This document shows positions 1-10,837 of a stretch of DNA of 64,000 nucleotides, piece by piece. Both the position numbers and the translations under genes were made by a program. The notes under the pieces were generated by a model. That model had not been told where the DNA came from and did no database searches. It worked only from the letters and a program-made list of their open reading frames with translations. Source of the stretch: Cryptomeria japonica (taxonomy: Eukaryota > Streptophyta > Pinopsida > Cupressales > Cupressaceae); assembly GCF_030272615.1 (NCBI RefSeq), contig NC_081412.1, positions 103,902,796 through 103,966,795 on the forward strand. The letters are read 5' to 3'. How positions within the stretch are numbered: position 1 is the stretch's first letter; each line of letters begins with the position of its first letter.

Positions 1-140
1 TCGTGCTGATCCCAATCACATCAAACACAACTCTAACAAAAACAAGCCAACGCTCGTGTCCAAATGGTCCATGTACTTGCATCTAAGCTGAGAAATAAAT
101 GCATCTTTGAAGAATTTTTAATTGTTTGACAATCCAATTT

Positions 141-2456
141 TTATCCCACTATGCTCTCCTCAACCAACCAAAATAATTTGGTCACTACTAAATTGAGAGT
201 ACCTCCATGTGATGATGCTGAACTACACCAATCAAAAATAGAACATGCATCAGAGAAATTTGCACCCGAAATCCTCAATTTCTCCTTAACTAGAGCTCTC
301 TTCAAACATGCACCTGCTCCATCATGCTCCCCCTTCCCATGCCCTGCCACAAAAAAATAACAAATATGAGGTATATGCCTCTCTACATGCATTCTACTCA
401 ACCAATAACACATACGAGCATTCTTGAATTGACCCATATAGTTATCTAATCATATGATACATGTCAATCAATTGCAATATCTTTCTCATGCAACAACTCA
501 AAAAGAATTCTTGAAAGAATGTTGAACATACTTGAAAGAGTGTGATCTATCATCACTCATATAAAAATGATACTCCCTGATTATCTTCCTGTCCTCTTTT
601 ATACTATTAGGAGAATGTCTATATGTAATGTGAACAAAAATAGCAATCTGGATTGAATTGTAGTACTGAAACTATTCCTCATTCTGTGGTTGCAATGTAT
701 AGTTCTCTACAAAATCAAGCACCAATACAATAGTGCCAATCGAGAAAGAATTCTTACACATCATGAATTGTTGATCCAACCACTAAGACCTATGGGTGTG
801 CCTTGAATACCTATAGAAAAGATTTTCCTTAAAATACAAAATAAAATCAGCAACACTCACTTCTCTTGAGACTAACTCACATCTAGAACCTTCACCTCCA
901 CTCTTCAAAGTATATTTCACTATCTCATATCTTTTTTTCTCAACATAATTATTTCCAAACTCATTTTCATTGCCCTCATGAAAACATGAAACAAACTTTA
1001 ATGACTCACCACATTGTGAGCAATTCTCATTCAAACAATCATTTATATAGAAATAGAAACCATCATCTCTAGGGCATAAAAATAGATCTTGCAAGTCTCT
1101 TGATGATCTCAAAAATAGCATTGCACCACACTCCTGCAACATCTCATTAGTATGCATCGTAGAATGAATATGGCATAAAAGTTCATAGTACATTGAAAAA
1201 TCCACATGGTACTTGCAACAACAAGTATTACAAGTCTTAAGAGGTACACAATAAAATGACTTCAAAGATTCAAAGGCCCTTTGTGATATTTGAAAAGCTA
1301 GATGTACTTCACAAAAAAAATTGTACAACATTTTTTGGCTTGATTCTAAGAAATGTTTGGGATGCGGTGTGCAGTCTCGATTGCCGATTTTTAATTTCAA
1401 AACATCCTTTACATTGGGTGATACTCTAGAATTAGAGTGCCAAAATTTTTGAATCTCCTCCTTCACATTGTCAATCAAATTTCTATCAACACGTGGAAGC
1501 CTCCCACCAAAAGCCCATGTATCATGTTGAAGTAGATCGTCAAGTCTTTGTCTTCATGTAAGTGCTCTATTCAAAGTTTTATGAATTATGTTCAAATTAA
1601 CACAAGTTTGTCTCATTTGACAAGCCTTCCTCAATTGATGGCTTACTAAGGATGCTATAATCACTCTTCGAGCGACTCTCTTATCTCTTTCCTTGGTATT
1701 ATTTCCAATAGAATTGAGAGCATCAAATAGATTTTTGGCAATAATAGAATTTCTCTCCATCTTCTTGTTCATACGAATCTTCAATTTTTTTAGCAATGGT
1801 ATCATCTTTATAATCTTTATCAATTGAACAAAAAGTTGGCATTACTTGAGAAATGTCTTATTGCTAAAATTTTGGTCAAAAAGTTGTGTAGCCTACAATC
1901 GAATGATTCTTGTTGACCTCTTGCCTTCAAGATTCACAATAATGTTCTCATCAATTTCAAGCAACCATTTTGGGGTTCTTGAAGGTCTTGGATTTGGAAT
2001 TTGTATTTCATCCATGAGAGGGTCTTCATTTCTAAAGTAATTAGGTGTTACATATTGTTCACTTGGTTGAGCAATTCCACCTTCAATGTCAAATTTTTCC
2101 ACATTTTCACCTCCAATGTCAAAATTTTCCACATGTTCACCTCCTATGTCAAAATTTTCTACATTTTCACCTCCAATGTCAAAAAATTTCATATTTACAC
2201 CAAAATTATGGACACCTTCGTTGTCAACTACCAAATCTTCACTTTCCATTCTCACGTCATGTTGAGCATTTTCATTATCACTTTCAAAATTTACATTTTC
2301 ATTTTCAATAACTTGTTCAACATTTTCAAATTCAATTTCCTCTTCACTTGAAGTAACATTAGGAATATTTAACATACCTTGTCTTCTCCTCCTATGACCT
2401 TCTCTATCTCTTTCTGTATACACTTCAATTTGGTCATTTGAAAGTTTCTTTTGCAT
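141..2456 (-). pseudogene. DDE-transposase-like protein, single-frame pseudogene
   Basis: The open stretches 2456-1893, 1823-1554, 1478-783 and 437-141 all lie in one minus-strand frame, so this is a single coding region of about 770 codons cut only by stop codons. Order of parts: acidic N-terminus with short repeats; basic region; Cys-rich segment with a C-x2-CCC motif (about 1230); then catalytic-like motifs DFVENY (near 700) and HGKGEHDGAGACLKR (near 330). This resembles a family of uncharacterised eukaryotic transposase-like proteins with D-F-x-E-N-Y and H-G-K-G-x-x-D-G motifs; the family name is uncertain. Visible stops (TAG at 1893 and 783, TAA near 1851, TGA at 1554) each fit one C-to-T change from CAG, CAA or CGA. 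No terminal inverted repeats were identified. Confidence 0.7.
2083..2192 (-). repeat. 30-bp in-frame tandem repeat encoding FDIGGE units
   Basis: Almost four copies of a 30-bp unit encode FDIGGENVEN-like decapeptides inside the acidic N-terminal part of the transposase-like pseudogene. Units differ by single bases (GEN/GEH, VEN/VEK). The period is a multiple of three, so copy-number change would not break the frame. Confidence 0.85.
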
Positions 2457-2831
2457 TTCAACTTCCGATGACTACTACTCCCCATTTACCTCCACAAAGA
2501 TGCTCCTAAATGATTGAAAATGTAATATTTGACTTTAAGAATCTCTCAAAAGCAGCAATTTGTCTCAACCTGTCTAAAATCCTATGATTGTCGACATAAA
2601 ATAGAATGTGAAGAATGTGGGTTGTTGGAATCCACAAAATGGCCCACAAGGCACTTTTTTATTTACAAAAATTGAATATCCAATAAAATCGGATATCGGA
2701 TTATATTGGATATCCAATTTTAATGTATAAATTTATGGTCCCAAATTTTTCTCCCATTGCTACCTTTTTTTAACTATTGCCACATTAATGGTAGTGGCAG
2801 AAATTAGATATTCAATTTCAGTACTCATATT
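2457..2831. other. Non-coding gap with GGATATCC-type palindromes
   Basis: No coding potential seen. Around 2672-2722 there are three close GATATCC/GGATAT palindromic motifs in AT-rich DNA, directly outside the GA tract. A related block in opposite orientation lies near 15584-15623, outside the CT tract on the other side of the satellite. Confidence 0.6.
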
Positions 2832-3090
2832 TTAGAGAGAGAGAGAGAGATTATGGGAGAGGGAGAGAGAGAGATATATTGGGGGGAGAGAGAGAGAGAG
2901 ATTAGGGGAAAGGGGGAGAGAGAAATAATAGGGGAGAGGGAGAGAGAGAAAGAGAGATTGGGGGAGAGCAAGAGAGAGAGAGAGAGATAGAGAGATTAGG
3001 GGGTAGGGGGTAGGGGGTAGGGGGAGAGAGAAAAAGATTAGGGGAGAGGGGAGAGAGAGATTAGGGGAGAGAGAGAGAGAGAGAGAGACC
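2832..3090. repeat. (GA)n-rich simple repeat
   Basis: Purine-only (GA)n runs mixed with short GGGGAGA and TTAGGGG interruptions, including three tandem TAGGGGG units near 3000. It directly abuts the satellite array on its left. Confidence 0.95.
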
Positions 3091-3095
3091 CTTAA

Positions 3096-3409
3096 TTGTG
3101 TTGTTATAGGTCATATGGTGTCCTAAGGGGTCGCAGGATACAATATGACCCATTAGGACACCATAGGACCCATAACAATCCAATATGGTGTCACAAGGGG
3201 TCATATGTTGTCCTCAGGGGTCATATGGTGTACCATGACCCCTTAAGACATTATATGACCCCTAACGACACCATATGGTGTCATAAGGGGTCATATGACC
3301 CATAACAACATAGTATAGAATCGTAAAGGGTCATACTATGTCCTTAGGGATCATATGGTGTCTTAAAGGGGTCATATGAAACAATATGACCCCTTAGGAC
3401 ACAATATGA
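3096..3409. repeat. Quasi-palindromic satellite, left block
   Basis: Short units of about 27-31 bp built on GGGTCATATGGTGTCCTAAG and its reverse complement alternate in orientation. This block is the left part of the array continuing at 4899; the solo LTR separates them. Open frames in it (for example 3096-3305) are artefacts of a stop-poor repeat. Confidence 0.9.
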
Positions 3410-4898
3410 TGTTGGCAATATTGCATTATAACAGACAATGAAAGATTTTTGACATTTCAATAAGGATATTGAGAAGGTTGTTGATGATTATGGACATAAT
3501 TGATTAAAGATGTTTTACTATCTTGATATTATTATTTTGTCATTGATGTCAAGAAATTGATTTTCTAATTCAGTATGATGTTGCCATATCTTGAGAAGTA
3601 TGATATGAAGATTATAAAGAAGTCGGTAAAGACACAGGAAAGAATATGATGAATAAGGGGATAAGTTATTCAATGGGCAACTCTACCAAGTCTAACAATG
3701 ATGAGATCTTGATATTTTAGATTGTTTTAACATCATACATATGTTGTAAAATGTAAAGGTTAATACTATACTATGTTATGAAGCAAAGAACCTAGTCGGT
3801 AAACCCTAAGGTTATCGCTATCAGTTAATGAAGGCAGAATGTCTACCGAGTGAAGTTTAGTATTCACCGAGTTGTAACTGAGCTATAACAGAATGCATTA
3901 AATGTTTACATTTGATATTTAATGAATGATGTTGATGAGCTGGAGCAGATCAATGATTGGTAAGTCATGGAAGTAGTTTGTTAACGAATCTAAGGTAATG
4001 GAAAGTTGGCAAGAAGATCTACAGCTCAGATTGAACCGCATTACCCTAACACAAGTTCCAAGGTGGGGTAAAATGTTTTCAGATCGAAAGATACATTGAA
4101 CCTGGACAAGATTGAAGATCTGATGGCTATGATTGATCATGGGAAATGTGATCAATGAGATTAAGCAGTTAGAAGATTGTTTATAAATAGGAAATTGTTG
4201 ATAAACAATGTATGCAGGCAAGTGTATGCATAGGGATGCTACATAGTGATTACCGAGCACAGAAGCTTGAAGACTTGTTAGAATAACAGAGTATTGATGC
4301 CCAACAGATAGACGAGATTAGTTGTATGTCTAGATTGTATTGAACAAATAGGAATCTGCTTTAGCATTTTAGATGTGAAGTTGCAGATAGATTTTTATTA
4401 CTGTTATTTTGTGAAAGTGATAGGAAATCTCTTAACTGAGTGGACTTAACAGTCTTATATGTAAATCCTCTAGCAAGGTGACATTCTGATTGAGTGTTTG
4501 AAATCCTTTGACAAGGTCACTTCTAACAAAGTGAAGATCCTAACAGATCTGAGGGAAATCCCTTAACCGGGTCACATCTAGCAATGTGTTTGTAATCTTT
4601 AACAGGATTTGCTTTTAACTGAGCATACTCTAGAAGAGTATATTTCTTAGTGGGTCCAAAATCCCACAGTGGTTTTTCCCTATTTGGGTTTCCACATTAA
4701 ATTTGGTGTTATGAGGTTTATATTGTTCATATGCTTTTGAGTTTGCATGTTTTACAGTTTTTGGTTATATGACCGATATATGTCTTACCGAGGTTGAATT
4801 TGATGTTTTTATGGATGATTAAGTTTTTATGATTCATCCTCCCCTTCTCATCTTGTTGGCTATTGGATCTATACTTATATTAAGTATTAGAACTATCA
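3410..4898 (+). mobile_element. Solo LTR of a Ty1/copia element, TSD TATGA
   Basis: The segment starts TGTTGGCA and ends AACTATCA and is flanked by the same 5 bases, TATGA, at 3405-3409 and 4899-4903. Removing it restores the satellite unit exactly. It aligns by eye along its whole length with the LTR at 60826-62329, which is followed by a tRNA-Met primer site and gag, so this is that family's LTR. A TATA box, TATAAATA, lies at 4182-4189. No internal region is present, as expected after recombination between the two LTRs of a full element. The inner part carries degenerate repeats of the type CTAACAAGGTGA. Confidence 0.93.
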
Positions 4899-7800
4899 TA
4901 TGACCCATAACGACACAATTTGGTGTCTTAAATAGGTCATATAGTGCCCTAAGGGGTCGTAGGACATAATATGACCCCTTAGGACATGATAGGAGCCATA
5001 ACGACCCAATATGGTGTCATAAGGGGTCATATGTTGTTCTTAGGGGTCATATGGTTTCCTATGACCCCTTAGGAGACCATAAGACCCCTAACGACACCAT
5101 ATGGTATCATAAGGGGTCAAATAACTCATAAAGACACCGTATAGAGTCGTAAAGGGTCATATTGTATCCTAAGGGGTCATATGGTGTCTTAAATGGGTCA
5201 TATGAAACAATATGACCCTTTAAGACACAATATGACCCATAATGACACAATTTGGTATCTTAATGGGTCATATGGTGTCCTAAGGGTTCGTAGGTCACAA
5301 TATGACCCCTTAAGACATAATATGAGCCATAACGACACAATTTGGTGTCCTAATGGGTCATAGGGTGTCCTAAGGGGTCTAGGACACAATATGACCCCTT
5401 AGAACACCATAGGACCCATAACGATCCAATATGGTGTCATAAGGGGTCATATGTTGTCCTTAGGGGTCATATGATGTCCCATGACCCCTTATTACACCAT
5501 ATGACCCCTAATGACACCATATGGTGTCATATGACCCATAATGAAACCGTATATAGTCGTAAAGGATCATATTGTGTCCTAAAGGCTGATGTGGTGTCTT
5601 AAAGGGGTCATATGAAACAATATGACCCCTTAGGACACAATATGACCCATAACAATACAATTTGGTGTCTTAATGGGTCATATGGTGTCCTAAGGAGTCA
5701 TAGGACACAATATGATCCCTTAGGACATCATAGGACCCATAACAAGACAATATTGTGTCATAAGGGGTCATATGTTGTCCTTAAGGGTCATATGGTGTCC
5801 CATGACCCCTTAGGACACCATATTAACCCTAACGACACCATATGGTGTCATAAGGTGTCATATGACCCATAATGACACCTTATAGAGTCCTAAAGGGTCA
5901 TATTGTATCCTTAGGGATCATATGGTGTGTTAAAGGGGTTATATCAAGTAATATGACCCCTTAGGACACCATAGGACCCATAATGACCTAATATGGTGTC
6001 GTAAGGGGTCATATGTTGTCTTTAGGGGTCATATGGTGTCCCATGACCCCTTAGGACACCATATGACCCCTAATGACACCATGTGGTGTCATAAGGGGTC
6101 ATATGACCCATAACGACACCGTATAGAGTCGTAAAGGGTCATATTGTGTCCTAAGGGGTCATATGGTGTCTTAAAGGGGCCATATGAAATAATATGACCC
6201 CTTAGGACATAATATTACCCATAACAACACAATTTGGTGTCTTAAGGGGTCATATTGTGTCCTAAGGGGTCGTAGGACACAATATGACCCCTTAGGACAC
6301 CATAGGACCCATAACGACCCAATATGGTGTCATAAGGGGTCATATGTTGTCCTTAAGGGTCATATGGTATCCCATGACCCCTTAGGAGACCATATGACCC
6401 CTAACGACACCATATGGTGCCATAAGCAGTCATATGACCCATAACGACACCGTATAGTCATAAAGGGTCATATTTTTTCCTTAACGGGGTCATATGGTGT
6501 CTTAACGGGGTCATATGAAACAATATGACCCCTTAGGACACAATATGACCCATAACGATACAATTTGGTGTCTTAATGGGTCATATAGTGTCCTAAGGGG
6601 TAGTAGGACACAATAACACCCCTTGGTATCGTTATGGGTCATATTGTGTCCTAAGGGGTAGTAGGACACAATAACACCCCTTAGGACACCATAGGACCCA
6701 TAACGACCCAATATGGTGTCATAAGGGGTCATATATCTTCCTCAGGGGTCATATGGTATTCCATGACAGCTTTGGACACCATATTACCCCTAATGACACC
6801 ATATTGTGTCATAAGGGGTCATATGAACCATAACGACATCATATAGAGTCAAAAAGGGTCATATTGTGTCCTAAGGGGTCTTATGGTGTCTTAAAGGGGT
6901 CATATGAAATAATATGACTCCTTAGGACACAAGATTACCCATAACAACATAATTTGGTGTCTTAATGGGTTATATGATGTCCTATGGGGTCATAGGACAC
7001 AATATGACCCCTTAGTACAAAATATGACCCATAACAATACAATTTGGTGTCTTAATAGGTCATAGGGTGTCCTAAGGGGTCGTACAACATAATATGACCC
7101 CTCAGGACACCATAAGACCCATAATGACCCAATATGGTGTCATAAGGGGTCATATGTTGTCTTTAGTGGTCATATGATGTCCCATGACCCCTTAGGACAC
7201 CATATGACCCGTAATGACACCATATGGTGTCATAAGGGGTCTTATGACCCATAACGACACTGTATAGAGTCGTAAAGGGTCATATTGTCTCCTAAGGGGT
7301 CATATGGTATCTTAAAGGGGTCATATGAAACAATATGACCCTTTCGGATACAATATGACCCATAACGACACATTTTGGTGTCTTAATGGGTCATATGGTG
7401 TTTTAAGGGGTCATAGGACACAATATGACCCCTTAGGACATAATATGACCCATAATGACACAATTTGGTGTCTTAATGGGTCATATGGCATTCTAAGGGG
7501 TCGTAGGACATAATATGACCCCTTAGGACATAGTATGACCCATAATGACACAATTTGGTGTCTAAATGGGTCATAAGGTGTCCTAAGGGGTCGTAGGACA
7601 TAATATGATCCCTTAGGACACCATAGGACCCATAACGACCCAATATGGTGTCATAAGAGGCCATATGTTGTCCTTAGGGGTCATTTGGTGTCTCATGACC
7701 CCTTAGGACACCATATGACACCTAACAACACCATATGGTGTCATAAGGGGTCATATGACTCATAATGACATGGTATAGAGTTGTAAAGGGTCTTATTGTG

Positions 7801-8836
7801 TCCCAAGGGGTCATATGGTATCTTAAAGGGGTCATAGGACACAATATGACCCATAACGACTAATTTGGTGTCTTAATGGGTCATATGGTGTCCTAAGGGG
7901 TCATAGGACACAGTATGACCCTTTAGGACACCATAGGACCCATAACGACCTAATATGGTGTCATAAGGGGTCATATGTTGTTCTTAGGGGTCATATGGTG
8001 TCCCATGACCCCTTAGGAAACCATATGACCATTAATGACACCATATGGTGTCATATGGGGTCATATGACCCATAATGACACCATATAGAGTTCTAAAAGG
8101 TCATATTATGTTGTAAGGGGTCATATGGTGTCTTAAAGGGGTCATATAACACAATATGACCCCTTAAGACACAATCTGACCCATAAAGTTATAATTTGGT
8201 ATCTTAAGGGGTCATATGGTGTTCTAAAGGGTTGTAGAACACAATATGACCCCTTAGGACACCATAGGACCCATAATGACCCAATATGGTCTCATAAGGG
8301 GTCATATGTTGTCCTTAGGGGTCATATGGTTTCCCATGACCCCTAACAACACCATATGGTGTCATAAAGGGTCATATGACCCATAACGGCACCGTATAGA
8401 GTCCTAAAGGGTCATATTGTGTTGTAAGGGGTCATATGGTGTCTTAAAGGGGTCATATGACATAATATGACCCATAACGGTACAATTTGGTGTTCTAAGG
8501 GGTCATATGGTGTCCTAAGGGGTCGTTGGACACAATCTGACCCCTTAGGACACCATAGGACTCATAATGACGCAATATGGTGTCATAAGGGGTTATATGT
8601 TGTCCTTAGGGGTGATATAGTATCCCATGACCCCTTAGGACAAAAAATGACCTCTAACAACACCATATGGTGTCATAACGGGTCATAGTGTGTCATAAGG
8701 TGGCAAGATGAACCATTATTACAATATAAAAAGTAGTGCCAATATTGCTTACAAAAATTTGATACCTAAGGGGTTATATTGTGTTCTAATGGGTCATAGG
8801 ACACAATATGACCCCTTAAGACACAATATGACCCTT
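4899..8836. repeat. Quasi-palindromic satellite array, main block
   Basis: About 3.9 kb of tandem DNA made from units containing CATATG, CCTTAGGACAC and CATAACGAC in both orientations. The marker GTCATATGTTGTCCTTA and close variants recur near 5027, 5448, 5770, 6011, 6340, 7150, 7665, 7970, 8300 and 8596, giving an irregular higher-order period of roughly 240-515 bp. Most units can pair with an inverted neighbour. The many small open frames on both strands (translations rich in YDPLGH and GSYGVLRG) are the repeat itself and are not called as genes. Confidence 0.93.
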
Positions 8837-9233
8837 TCCTCCTCCCTTTCTCTATCTATCTCTCTCTCCCTTCTCTCCCTCTCTCTCTATCCCCCCTCTC
8901 TCTCCCTCTCCCATAATCTCTCTATCTGTCTCCCTTTCCCATCCCCATATCTCTCTCTCTCTCTCCCCTAATCTCTCTCCCTCCCTTCCCCCCTCTCCCC
9001 TTTATCTTTCTCCCTCCCTCCCTCTCCCTCCCTCTCCCCTAATCTCTCTCTCTCTCTCTCTACCTTAATCTCTCTATCTCTCTCTCCTTTCGCCCCCCTC
9101 TCTCTCTCCCCTAATCTCTTTATCTCTCTCCCTTCCCCCTTCCCCCTTCCCCCCTCCCCCCCTCTCTCTGTCTATCCCTCTCCCCTAATCTCTCTCTATC
9201 TCTCTCTCTCTCTCCCTCCCCCCTCCCCATCTC
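8837..9233. repeat. (CT)n-rich simple repeat, right arm
   Basis: Pyrimidine-only CTCTCT and CCCTCC runs with TAATCTCTC interruptions, essentially the complement of the GA tract on the left of the satellite. The complete copia element at 9234 is inserted in it; the tract resumes at 15445-15470. Confidence 0.95.
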
Positions 9234-9581
9234 TTTTAGAGTAATCGGGTCTTTACTTTATTAATTAAATGACATTTGTTTAATTAATTAAGTTCCCCTT
9301 TATCTCTTTTACACTTAAGATAACATTAGGTGCATAATAATTAATTCTTTTATTAATTATTATGTGCAAGCCTAGGGTTTTCCCTTTTAGGGTTTTTTGA
9401 CCTATTAGAAGTTGAATTCTTTTTTTTGTATCATTATTCTATTACATATTTTTTGTGAATACAGAGCTCTCATATTCTTCAGCATTTTCTCTGTTGCTTC
9501 CTTTCTTCCCCTTGTAACACATTTATTCAGCTTGCAGAGATCATTTGGGCTCTTGTGGTGTTGTATTTCTCAACTTTCACA
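9234..9581 (+). repeat. 5' LTR of the 9.2-15.4 kb copia
   Basis: 348 bp ending in CACA, directly before the primer site. Matches the 3' LTR at 15079-15444 closely; the 3' copy has a few extra bases near 15335. Confidence 0.93.
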
Positions 9582-9593
9582 TGGTGTTAGAGC
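9582..9593 (+). other. Primer-binding site, tRNA-Met type
   Basis: TGGTGTTAGAGC directly follows the 5' LTR and differs from the usual plant copia site TGGTATCAGAGC at two positions. Confidence 0.85.
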
Positions 9594-10837
9594 TTCAGAT
9601 CTACAATTAACTGTTCTTGTTTTTGAGTTTTTTTTGCATTGGAAGCAGATCTGGGGTTTCAAAAGTTCTTTTTGTTCACCTAGGGATAGGCATTTTTTTT
9701 CTAAGCACTTTGGGCCTAAAGGGACCTCACCATCGTGCTCAGAAGGCCCCAAAACCCCTATGCTCATATAAAGCTTAATCATTTTCGACACTTGAGCCTT
9801 TGGGGGTATTTTTTGTTCTGTACTAGTCCGTACGATCCTGGCATGTAGTTCAAGAATTTTTTTTGCCTTTTTATGACATGTAGGCCGAATTTTATTTTAT
9901 TTTTTCAAAAACAAAAATTCCTTCAAAAAATTTGGCCAACAAGTTATTTAAAAAAAAAAAATCATTTTTTGGGGTTTAACCCATGGTACGCAGGGTACTA
10001 TGGCCCCCTGGCTTGTAGCAGGCCCCACCACTAGCCCCCACCAGCCCTGATAGAGCGGGCTCCACCTCCACCGGCCCCAACCCACCAACCCCCGCCCGCC
10101 AACCGCTTCCCTACGGGCCCTGACAGAGCAAGCCCCGTCGCCGTTGGCCCCTACCCATCGGTTGCTTCCTTGCCAGCCTCCAGCCTCCACCTTGACTACC
10201 ACCACTATGTCGCCCACCTGTCACTGCAGCTCGACCGCCACCCCTACTCTACTGCCCCCGAGCCACCTCTGCCCAGCCCTGCCACCAGACAACCTCCCTC
10301 TTGCCTTTGTAGGGGGGCATGGTTTTTTCTTCATATCTTGAGCATACAGAGTCATTTTTTTGAAACAAAATAGGTGCCAAAAACTTGGTTCCAAGCTGGA
10401 CCTCATGGTATTGGAATTTCTTTATAATTTTTCTATTTTACTGTACTTTTTTCTAGTCAAATTGGGGTCTCTTTTCTGCACTTCTGGGGCCATAGAATGT
10501 GCAAACGAACTCCATTTTTTAAACTCGAATAGGCACTAGAAAGCTGTAAGCATGCTCTATTCAGATATGTACTCTTGTTTCTCAGATATTTCATCAGGTA
10601 CATGAGATTGCAGTTTCAAGTTTTTTTTGCTTATGCACTGCTTCATTCTCACCAATATGTACTAGAGTTTGGGTTTATCTCTTGTGGGGGGGTGTTTTTT
10701 TCTCACTTTCTATCATTTATATTAGAAATCTAGAACACCAAAACTCTCAAAAAAAACAAACCCTTCTGCATCTTCTATCTATTCTGAAAGATCACATAAT
10801 AATTAAAAAACACAAACAGGTACAGGTGCAGAGTTTT
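9594..10837 (+). other. Copia leader with GC-rich segment
   Basis: 1.2-kb leader between primer site and gag. Positions 9970-10320 are strongly GC-rich, unlike the AT-rich surroundings, and contain two copies of a roughly 72-bp unit (CCTGATAGAGCGGGC near 10045 and CCTGACAGAGCAAGC near 10117). Short open frames on both strands give Pro- or Gly/Trp-rich peptides and look compositional. Confidence 0.6.

Noticed and set aside
5198-8688. Many 60-90-codon frames with shared peptide motifs on both strands
   Set aside because: They follow the satellite units in each frame and orientation and start or stop at repeat variants, so are artefacts.
3096-8836. CRISPR-like array
   Set aside because: Units are contiguous and inverted with no unique spacers, and the context is a plant genome.
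9948-10406. Overlapping frames on both strands in the GC-rich leader
   Set aside because: Open because of GC-rich composition; no start context, domain or conservation visible.
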